Source of the DNA: an uncultured Bacteroidia bacterium
GTDB taxonomy: Bacteria > Bacteroidota > Bacteroidia > Bacteroidales > Prolixibacteraceae
DNA length: 64,000 bases
Assembly: GCA_903904515.1 (NCBI GenBank)
Contig: CAIVCR010000013.1
Location: 1-64,000, forward strand
Direction of reading: 5' to 3'
A program made the position numbers and the translations under genes. Within the stretch, counting starts at the first letter, position 1. Every line of letters starts with the position of its first letter. Of the stretch, positions 24,171 through 31,735 are shown one piece after another. Below the pieces are notes generated by a model that worked only from the letters and a program-made list of their open reading frames with translations, was not told the DNA's origin and searched no databases.

Positions 24171-27170
24171 ATGAAATTTGAAATTGTAAAGATGAAAGCA
24201 ATTTGGTTTTTTCTATTTGCACTGCTGACGCTGTCGGTAACTGCACAGGAGAGATCAATTACCGGTAAAGTTACCGATGCTACTACGAATGAGGGACTTA
24301 TTGGGGTGACGGTTTTAGTCGAAGGAACCTTTACCGGCACAGTTACCGATATCGATGGAAAATTCACCCTTAAAGTTACTCCGGCAACTAAACTGGTTTT
24401 CTCATTCATCGGATATGAATCTCAGATTGTAGCTGTTGGACAGCAATCACAACTTAACATTGCCTTAAAAACAGAAACTAAAGGGCTTGATGAAGTAGTT
24501 GTTATTGGATATGGAACAGTTAAGAAATCCGATGCAACGGGAGCTGTAAGTACAGTTAGCTCCAAAGACTTCAATAAAGGAGGGATTACTTCTCCGCAGG
24601 ACTTAATCGTTGGCAAGAGTGCCGGTACGGTAATCACCTCAAACAGTGGTGCTCCGGGAAGCGGATCAACGATCAGGATCCGTGGGGGCTCTTCTATGTC
24701 AGCCAGTAATGATCCTTTAATCATTATAGATGGTTTTCCAGTAAGTAATTCAGGAGTTTCCGGATTGGCAAACCCTTTATCGACAATAAATCCTAACGAT
24801 ATTGAGACATTTACTGTTTTGAAAGATGCTTCTGCAACAGCAATTTATGGTTCCAGAGCTTCGAATGGTGTAATTTTAATCACCACAAAAAAAGGGAATC
24901 TTGGTAAACCAATGCAGATTGATTACAACGGAACAGTTGGTGTAAGCACTGTTAATAAATATATGGATGTCCTTTCGGGAGACGAATTCAGGGCGCTCTC
25001 TTTGGATCTTGCAAAAAAGAGTGCGGTTGGTTTAAGCATGGGCGCTTTATCCCGTCTTGGAACATCAAACACAAACTGGCAAAAAGAGATTTACAGATCT
25101 GCAATTACGCATGACCATAATCTCAGCATGAGCGGTGGGATGAAGGCGATGCCTTACCGTGTGTCACTGGGATATACCGGACAGGATGGAATTCTGAAGA
25201 CAACCGATATGAAACGTACCACAATGGCTGTCGGTCTTGATCCACGGTTTTTTGACGACCACCTGAAGGTAAGTGTTAACCTGAAGGGGAGTTATACCAC
25301 TCAAAATTTTGGTGACGCAGGCGCAGTAGGTTCCGCAGTAGCTTTCGATCCGACACAGTCGGTGAGAAACGGGAACACTAAATTTGGCGGTTATTATACC
25401 TGGGCAAATCTTTCCGATGTTTTGGCAGACGGCTCAATGGATCCTAATGGAAGTCCAAACCCAATTGGAGTTTCAAACCCGGTTGCTTTATTGAATCAGA
25501 CAGATAATACATCCGTTGTTCAGAGAAGCCTTGGAAATGCTCAGTTCGATTACAAATTCCATTTTCTTCCTGAATTACGTGCCAATATGAACGTTGGTTA
25601 CGACTATTTTACCACCAAAGGACATAACAATGCCCCGGATAATGCAGCGTTTACATTCAGAAACGGAATTGGCCGGTTGAATGATTATTCACAAACAGGT
25701 AAATCGCAACTTTTCGATTTCTATCTTAATTATGTGAAGGATTTGAAATCCATAAACAGCAAGATTGATGCCACAGCAGGTTATTCATGGCAACATTTTT
25801 ATAAAGACGGATCTTCATTTGTTCGCAATGGTGACGGAAAACAGATCTCTGACAATTCCAAGTTTATCAATGAGAACTACCTGGTTTCTTTCTTCGGCAG
25901 GGTGAATTACACATTCATGGACCGTTATTTACTTACAGTGACCCTTCGCGATGACGGATCTTCACGATTTTCAAAGGCAAACAGATGGGGACTTTTCCCG
26001 GCTGCAGCTTTTGCATGGAAGATCAAGGACGAATCGTTCCTGAAAGATGTTTCAACGGTTTCTGATCTTAAACTTAGGTTGGGTTATGGGATTACCGGTC
26101 AGCAGGATATCGGAAACGATTATCCCTATCTGCCAGTATATCGCGGTAGCACAGCCACTGCTCAGTATCAGTTTGGAAATACATTCTACAATACATTACG
26201 CCCAAATCCATATGATGCAAACATCAAATGGGAAGAGACAACAACTTACAATATTGGGTTAGATTATGGATTCTTAAACAACCGTATAACCGGTTCAATC
26301 GATTTATACGATCGTACAACGAAAGATTTATTGAACTTTATTCCTATTGCAGCCGGAAGTAACTTCTCGAACTTCCTTACAACAAATGTCGGAAATCTGG
26401 AAAATAAAGGGGCTGAGATCTCTATAAACGGAAGAGTTGTTGAGAGTAAAGATTGGAACTGGAGTGTTGGTTTTAATGCTGCCTACAATCAAAATAAAAT
26501 CACGAAGCTGACTAAAACCGATGACCCCAATTACCCGGGTGTTGACGTCGGAGCAATTGGCGGAGGTGTAGGAAATATGATCCAAAATCAACGTGTCGGA
26601 TATGCAGCCAATTCCTTTTTTGTATTTCAACAGGTATACGGATCAAACGGTATGCCAATCGAAGGTCTTTATGTTGACCGTACAGGTACAGGCGGAACTG
26701 TTACAAGCAACAACCTGAATAAATTCCATTATAAGAAACCTGCACCCGATTATACGATCGGAATTAATTCAAGGGTTTCCTATAAAAATGTTGACTTCTC
26801 TTTCTCCGGTAGGTCAAATATTGGAAACTATGCGTATAACAATGTCGCTTCCGGCGCACTTTACTCAACAGTTTACAACCAGTCAGGATTCTATAATAAT
26901 CTTCCAAGGCTTGTAAACAACGCTAAATTTACAAATACCCAGTATTTCTCAGATTTCTATGTTGAGAATGCCTCTTTCTTTAAGATGGACAACATAAGTC
27001 TGGCATACAATTTTGTAAAACACCTTAAAGCGCGTGTTAGCTTTACTGTACAAAACGCCTTCACAATCACTAAATATAAAGGGCTTGATCCTGAGGTTGA
27101 TGGTGGTATTGATAATAACTTCTATCCCCGTCCGAGAGTTTTTGTACTTGGCGTAAATCTTACATTCTAA
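24171..27170 (+). CDS. susC: SusC/RagA-type TonB-dependent outer-membrane transporter
   Basis: About 999 residues. After a signal peptide (ending LSVTAQ) comes a carboxypeptidase-regulatory-like domain (about 28-105, ITGKVTDATTNEGLIGVTV). The SusC signature DEVVVIGYGTVKKSDATGAV leads into the plug domain (about 110-240, with IRIRGGSSMSASNDPLIIID), then the 22-strand barrel ending in an aromatic residue (LGVNLTF). It imports oligosaccharides across the outer membrane using TonB energy, with SusD as lid. The frame extends to a TTG at 24162, but ATG 24171 is the better start, and ATG 24192 is also possible. It heads the susC-susD-susE-susF operon. Confidence 0.95.
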   Translation: MKFEIVKMKAIWFFLFALLTLSVTAQERSITGKVTDATTNEGLIGVTVLVEGTFTGTVTDIDGKFTLKVTPATKLVFSFIGYESQIVAVGQQSQLNIALKTETKGLDEVVVIGYGTVKKSDATGAVSTVSSKDFNKGGITSPQDLIVGKSAGTVITSNSGAPGSGSTIRIRGGSSMSASNDPLIIIDGFPVSNSGVSGLANPLSTINPNDIETFTVLKDASATAIYGSRASNGVILITTKKGNLGKPMQIDYNGTVGVSTVNKYMDVLSGDEFRALSLDLAKKSAVGLSMGALSRLGTSNTNWQKEIYRSAITHDHNLSMSGGMKAMPYRVSLGYTGQDGILKTTDMKRTTMAVGLDPRFFDDHLKVSVNLKGSYTTQNFGDAGAVGSAVAFDPTQSVRNGNTKFGGYYTWANLSDVLADGSMDPNGSPNPIGVSNPVALLNQTDNTSVVQRSLGNAQFDYKFHFLPELRANMNVGYDYFTTKGHNNAPDNAAFTFRNGIGRLNDYSQTGKSQLFDFYLNYVKDLKSINSKIDATAGYSWQHFYKDGSSFVRNGDGKQISDNSKFINENYLVSFFGRVNYTFMDRYLLTVTLRDDGSSRFSKANRWGLFPAAAFAWKIKDESFLKDVSTVSDLKLRLGYGITGQQDIGNDYPYLPVYRGSTATAQYQFGNTFYNTLRPNPYDANIKWEETTTYNIGLDYGFLNNRITGSIDLYDRTTKDLLNFIPIAAGSNFSNFLTTNVGNLENKGAEISINGRVVESKDWNWSVGFNAAYNQNKITKLTKTDDPNYPGVDVGAIGGGVGNMIQNQRVGYAANSFFVFQQVYGSNGMPIEGLYVDRTGTGGTVTSNNLNKFHYKKPAPDYTIGINSRVSYKNVDFSFSGRSNIGNYAYNNVASGALYSTVYNQSGFYNNLPRLVNNAKFTNTQYFSDFYVENASFFKMDNISLAYNFVKHLKARVSFTVQNAFTITKYKGLDPEVDGGIDNNFYPRPRVFVLGVNLTF

Positions 27171-27189
27171 CTTTTATTAAGAATACGAC

Positions 27190-28740
27190 ATGAAAAATAT
27201 AATAAAATCTTTAGCTGTTATTCTTGCGACACTGATGTTTACCTCTTGTGTCAAAGATCTGAATCTTGTCCCCAAGGACCCCAATATAATCACCTCCCTT
27301 ACTGTCTATAGTACTCCGGCAGCCTATAAGGAGGGTTTAGCAAAATTGTATGCTACTTTTTCTGTAAGCGGACAGCAAGGTCCTTCGGGACAACCTGACA
27401 TTGCCGGGATTGATGAAGGTTTCGGGAACTACCTGCGCGAATACTGGAATGTCCAGGAATTATCTACCGATGAGGCAGTAATAGCCTGGAATGATGCCTC
27501 TATCAAAGACTTTCACTGGCAGACATGGGCTCCAAATGATGTATTTATTGCAGCAATCTATTCCAGGATCATGTATACCGTCGCACTTTGTAACGAATAT
27601 ATCAGGGCGACTGAAGGAAAAACCGATGCTGATCTTATCAAGTATCATGCAGAGGCCAGATTCCTGCGTGCGTTGGCTTATTACCATGCAATTGATTTAT
27701 TTGGTAATCCTCCGTTTGTTACTGAGGCAGATGCTCCAGGTGCCTTTTTCCCAAAGCAAACAACACGGGCTTTGTTATTTGCCTATCTTGAAAGTGAACT
27801 TAAGGCTATTGAAAATAGTTTAGGCGCTCCAAAATTTGAATATGGAAGAGCTGACCAGGGTGCTGCCTGGACCCTTTTAGCCAAGCTTTATCTGAATGCC
27901 AAAGTGTATGCAGGCGTTGAGAAAAATGCAGAGTGCGCTACATATTGCAGCAAAGTAATTGCAGCGGGGTACACGCTTAATTCAAAATATGCCAACAATT
28001 TCACCGCTGACAATAATATCAGTCCTGAAATGATCTTCCCGATAACTGCCGATGGACAACATACTCAGACTTATGGAGGTATGGTTTATCTGATCCATGC
28101 CGAAATCGGAGGAAGCATGCCCGCAGCCCAGTTTGGTGTTGGCGGTGGATGGGGAGGACTCCGTACCACCTCGGCATTGGTCAGCAAATTTACTGATCCA
28201 ACCGGAGCCACCGATAAACGTGCGATGTTCTGGACTAGCGGACAGAAACTGGTGATTAATGATATTGGACAGTTCACCGATGGTTATGCAATTACCAAGT
28301 TCTCAAATCTTACCTCAACAGGCGCAGCTGCTCCTCATGCTCATCCTGACTTTGTAGATACCGATTACCCGGTATTCAGACTGGCTGATGTCTACCTGAT
28401 GTATGCTGAAGCGGTTCTTAGGGCTGGCAACGCCGGAGATGCTACTGCGTTGGGATATATTAACGCCCTGCGTGACCGTGCTTATGGAAACACTACCGGA
28501 CGGGTAACTTCCTATGATCTTCCTTTTATACTGGACGAACGTTCCCGCGAACTATTCTGGGAAGGACACCGCAGATCTGACCTTGTCCGTTTTGGCCAAT
28601 TTACCTCCGGCTCCTACATGTGGCCCTGGAAAGGTAAAGTTGCTGAAGGGGCTGCTGTACCAAGTTACCGCGATTTGTATCCGATCCCTTCGAATGATTT
28701 AGGGGCAAATCCAACATTGAAACAAAATACTGGTTATTAA
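27190..28740 (+). CDS. susD: SusD/RagB-type starch-binding outer-membrane lipoprotein
   Basis: A 516-residue lipoprotein (lipobox MFTSC near Cys20) of the SusD family, built mainly of TPR-like helices, which sits on SusC at the cell surface and passes glycan into it. Family hallmarks are the N-terminal LNLVPKDPN, the helical RFLRALAYYHAIDLFGNPPF near residues 155-175, and the C-terminal LDERSRELFWEGHRRSDLVRFG and NPTLKQNTGY. It starts 19 bases after susC, as in nearly all such pairs. Confidence 0.95.
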   Translation: MKNIIKSLAVILATLMFTSCVKDLNLVPKDPNIITSLTVYSTPAAYKEGLAKLYATFSVSGQQGPSGQPDIAGIDEGFGNYLREYWNVQELSTDEAVIAWNDASIKDFHWQTWAPNDVFIAAIYSRIMYTVALCNEYIRATEGKTDADLIKYHAEARFLRALAYYHAIDLFGNPPFVTEADAPGAFFPKQTTRALLFAYLESELKAIENSLGAPKFEYGRADQGAAWTLLAKLYLNAKVYAGVEKNAECATYCSKVIAAGYTLNSKYANNFTADNNISPEMIFPITADGQHTQTYGGMVYLIHAEIGGSMPAAQFGVGGGWGGLRTTSALVSKFTDPTGATDKRAMFWTSGQKLVINDIGQFTDGYAITKFSNLTSTGAAAPHAHPDFVDTDYPVFRLADVYLMYAEAVLRAGNAGDATALGYINALRDRAYGNTTGRVTSYDLPFILDERSRELFWEGHRRSDLVRFGQFTSGSYMWPWKGKVAEGAAVPSYRDLYPIPSNDLGANPTLKQNTGY

Positions 28741-28758
28741 TATTAAAACTTTTGAAAA

Positions 28759-29796
28759 ATGAATAAGAAAATATTTATATATTTAACTTTCATTGGGTTG
28801 ATCGGACTTTTGTTTTCATGTAAGAAGGATGAAACAAAGGCTATCTTATCTGACACCCCAATCGCTCCGGCACTTCAGACTGTTCCCGATCTGACTCTAA
28901 AAAGGGCTAATGGAACAACCGTGCTGACATTTGTCGGTACTGCAGTAAACCCAGGTTTCCAGGCTTCCGCAACATATTACCTCGAAGCTTGCCTTAAGGG
29001 GTCGAACTTTGCCGATCCAATCGCTATCCTAAGTGATAAGCAGGATCTTTCGTTGAAAATTACAGTAGCCGATCTTGATGGTATTTTACTTAAAAAATTA
29101 CCTGCAGATCAGGTCTCTGCTCTTGATTTCCGGATCAGGTCCGTCCTGTCGCTAAGTAGTGGAACCGGTTCTTATGTTTATAGCTCTGCCGTTAAATCTG
29201 TTGATGTTACAACGTATGGCCCACCTGCATTAATCTTTACCGTTGCTGGAAAATCGCAGAGTGTAGTTTCTGCTGCCGATAATAAGGTATATATCGGCTG
29301 GATCTATACCGACGGAACCCCTTTTCAGTTGACAAATAATGATGATGGTAAAAAGTATGGTGGCGTACTTACTGATATAACGGCGGCATTAACCGAAAAC
29401 GGACCTGCAATTGCAATTCCTGCAGGTGCATATGATGTTACAGCGGATATCAATGCCGGCAAATTGACCATGAAAATTACGGATGTTACCATTGGTATCA
29501 TCGGTGACGCTGTTGGTGGCTGGAGCGATGACACTAAGATGGCCTGGGATTTCACAGACCATACCTGGAATGTTACAAAAACAGTTACAGCAGGAGGCTT
29601 TAAATTCAGGACTCACAATAGTTGGGCTGCTGTAAACGTTGCCTACAATCCTGCCGGGCACGACTTAAACAATTTATACCAAAATGACGGCAAAACGGAC
29701 AGTCAGAATATCGACAATGTGGCCCCGGGTAAGTATAATATAAAATTGTTCCTGGAAACAACTCCGATGAAGGTTGTCCTCACTCCAACTAATTAA
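28759..29796 (+). CDS. SusE-like surface starch-binding lipoprotein
   Basis: A 345-residue lipoprotein (lipobox LLFSC, Cys21). Residues about 25-150 match the SusE N-terminal immunoglobulin-like domain (PDLTLKRANGTTVLTF). Two SusE/SusF-type carbohydrate-binding modules follow; the last has the signature IGDAVGGWSDDTKMAWDF and ends GKYNIKLFLETTPMKVVL. Such modules bind starch through exposed aromatic residues at the cell surface. Position directly after susD (18-base gap) and before a SusF-like gene supports this. Confidence 0.88.
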   Translation: MNKKIFIYLTFIGLIGLLFSCKKDETKAILSDTPIAPALQTVPDLTLKRANGTTVLTFVGTAVNPGFQASATYYLEACLKGSNFADPIAILSDKQDLSLKITVADLDGILLKKLPADQVSALDFRIRSVLSLSSGTGSYVYSSAVKSVDVTTYGPPALIFTVAGKSQSVVSAADNKVYIGWIYTDGTPFQLTNNDDGKKYGGVLTDITAALTENGPAIAIPAGAYDVTADINAGKLTMKITDVTIGIIGDAVGGWSDDTKMAWDFTDHTWNVTKTVTAGGFKFRTHNSWAAVNVAYNPAGHDLNNLYQNDGKTDSQNIDNVAPGKYNIKLFLETTPMKVVLTPTN

Positions 29797-29815
29797 ATAT
29801 TAAAAATATTTTCTC

Positions 29816-31669
29816 ATGAAAAGAAAAACTTTAAACAGCATATTAGCCATCCTTGTAATTGCGGCTTTGCTGGTTGGCGCATGTGCAAAGGAAAAATCGG
29901 ACCTACGATTGGCTCCGCAGATTGCCACTTCCCAGCTTCTGAATGTAAGATCTGATTCTGCAACCATTGTCGGCTTTGTAGTCTCCGCTGGTGATGGTAT
30001 TTCAGAACAAGGGGTCGTATACAATACAGCAACGGCTCCAACAGTTGCCCATAAAAAAGTAATCTTTACCGGACCGGTAAAAGGGGCTACCTTTACTGTG
30101 AAAGTTGGCGGACTTACTTATGCTACACTGTATTATGCACGTGCTTATGCCGTTGTTTCAGGCTATGTACTCTATGGCGAAGAGGTCACTTTTAGTACGC
30201 TTCCTGTTGTACCACTGCTTACCACAGATGTAATTTCTGCAATAACAGGGAATTCAGCCAAAGGCGGTGGTAATGTTACGGTCACCGGTGGTGCTGATGT
30301 AACAGCTCGTGGTGTATGTTATGCGACTACTCACAACCCGGTTATTTCAGGAACCAAGACTTCTGATGACAAAGGTGCCGGTGTTTTCGTGAGTACGCTG
30401 GCAGCTTTAAAAGGAAATACCACTTATTATGTTCGCTCCTATGCTAAAAATTCGGCAGGTACCGGATACGGCAATGAAGTCTCATTTACAACGTTGGTGG
30501 ATATGCCGGTTGTAACAACTGCTGCCGCAACTGCTGTTACAAAAGTTACAGCAATTTCGGGTGGAGAAGTTACCTACGATGGTGGAGGTACGATTACTGC
30601 CAGGGGTCTGGCATGGGGTGCTTCTGCAGATCCTACCATTTCTGGGACTAAAATTGACGCAGGCACAGGAACAGGTATTTTTGTAAGTAATCTCGCTGGC
30701 CTTACCAGTAACACAGTTTATCATGTTCGTGCTTATGCAACAAATAGCAAAGGAACAGCCTACGGCGCAGATGTTCAGATTAAAACTTTGGCTGACATTC
30801 TTACCTGGAATCTTCCCGGAGATTATGTTGGTGCAAGTTACCCGGGTTCTGGCCTGGCAGACTGGTCTCCCGATAAGTCACCTCAGGTGATCAGCACTAT
30901 TGCTGCAGGAGATAAACTTGAAGGGTATGTCTATATGGCAAATGCTTCGAACAACTGGAAATTTGCGTCCCAAGCCAACTGGAATGGCCCTAATTATGGT
31001 GATGACAATAAATCTGGGAAGCTTGATCCAAACGCGGCCAATAATATCGCTTCGCCTAAGGGGTATTACAAGATTAATGCCGATGCAACCGCTATGACCT
31101 ACACAGCCGTTGCTACAATATGGGGATTAATTGGTGATGCTACTCCGGGAGGATGGGGTGATCAGACTAATATGCAGTATAATCCTGCCACCCAGAAATT
31201 CTTTTTGGCAATTCACCTCCTCGATGGTAAGGCCTTTAAATTCAGGGGAACTTCAGATTGGGGCGTTAATTACGGGAGCGATAAGGCTGATGGTACTTTA
31301 GGAGCAGGAGCCGGAAATATCCCGGTAACTGTAGAGTCTGATTATGGTGTTACTTTGGATTTGAGCCATCCTAACGCCTATACCTACAGCGCAAACCGAT
31401 GGGGCGTCATCGGTGATGCAACTCCGGGTGGCTGGGATAATGATACCAATATGACCTGGGATACCGCAAATAATGTATTCAAGGTAACTCTTAACTTAGT
31501 CAAAGGTTCTTTTAAATTCAGGGCAAATGACGGTTGGGATATTAATTACGGAGGCACAGATCTGAATGCCCTTAAGGCAGGAGGTGACAATATTGCTATT
31601 GCTGATGCCGGTAGTTATACACTTACTTTCGATTCGATAGCTCTGAAGGCTACTGTTACGAAAAATTAA
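29816..31669 (+). CDS. SusF-like starch-binding lipoprotein with three fibronectin-like spacer modules
   Basis: A 617-residue lipoprotein (lipobox LLVGAC, Cys22). It has three similar beta-sandwich repeats of about 95 residues (roughly 35-125, 130-225, 228-322), each ending like YAKNSAGTGYGNEVSFTTL, a common fibronectin-like surface module in this phylum. Three SusF-type binding modules follow; the last two share IGDATPGGW-D-TNM and FKFR. Bacteroides SusF has a single Ig-like domain before its three modules, so the extra repeats make a longer stalk that would hold the starch-binding sites further from the membrane. A strong terminator follows 15 bases after the stop. Confidence 0.85.
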   Translation: MKRKTLNSILAILVIAALLVGACAKEKSDLRLAPQIATSQLLNVRSDSATIVGFVVSAGDGISEQGVVYNTATAPTVAHKKVIFTGPVKGATFTVKVGGLTYATLYYARAYAVVSGYVLYGEEVTFSTLPVVPLLTTDVISAITGNSAKGGGNVTVTGGADVTARGVCYATTHNPVISGTKTSDDKGAGVFVSTLAALKGNTTYYVRSYAKNSAGTGYGNEVSFTTLVDMPVVTTAAATAVTKVTAISGGEVTYDGGGTITARGLAWGASADPTISGTKIDAGTGTGIFVSNLAGLTSNTVYHVRAYATNSKGTAYGADVQIKTLADILTWNLPGDYVGASYPGSGLADWSPDKSPQVISTIAAGDKLEGYVYMANASNNWKFASQANWNGPNYGDDNKSGKLDPNAANNIASPKGYYKINADATAMTYTAVATIWGLIGDATPGGWGDQTNMQYNPATQKFFLAIHLLDGKAFKFRGTSDWGVNYGSDKADGTLGAGAGNIPVTVESDYGVTLDLSHPNAYTYSANRWGVIGDATPGGWDNDTNMTWDTANNVFKVTLNLVKGSFKFRANDGWDINYGGTDLNALKAGGDNIAIADAGSYTLTFDSIALKATVTKN

Positions 31670-31683
31670 ATTTATTATCTTTG

Positions 31684-31723
31684 AGGCTTATCCTTCCATC
31701 CCGGGAGGATAAGCCTTTTTTTT
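31684..31723 (+). terminator. Strong intrinsic terminator just ahead of the amylase start codon
   Basis: AGGCTTATCCT (31684-31694) pairs with AGGATAAGCCT (31706-31716), an 11-bp stem with an 11-base loop, and runs into eight T residues (31716-31723). It ends only 12 bases before ATG 31736 of the amylase gene, so that gene is reached either by read-through or from a promoter inside the SusF-like gene. It may set the ratio of binding proteins to secreted enzyme. Confidence 0.85.
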
Positions 31724-31735
31724 ATTTCCAGCTGT

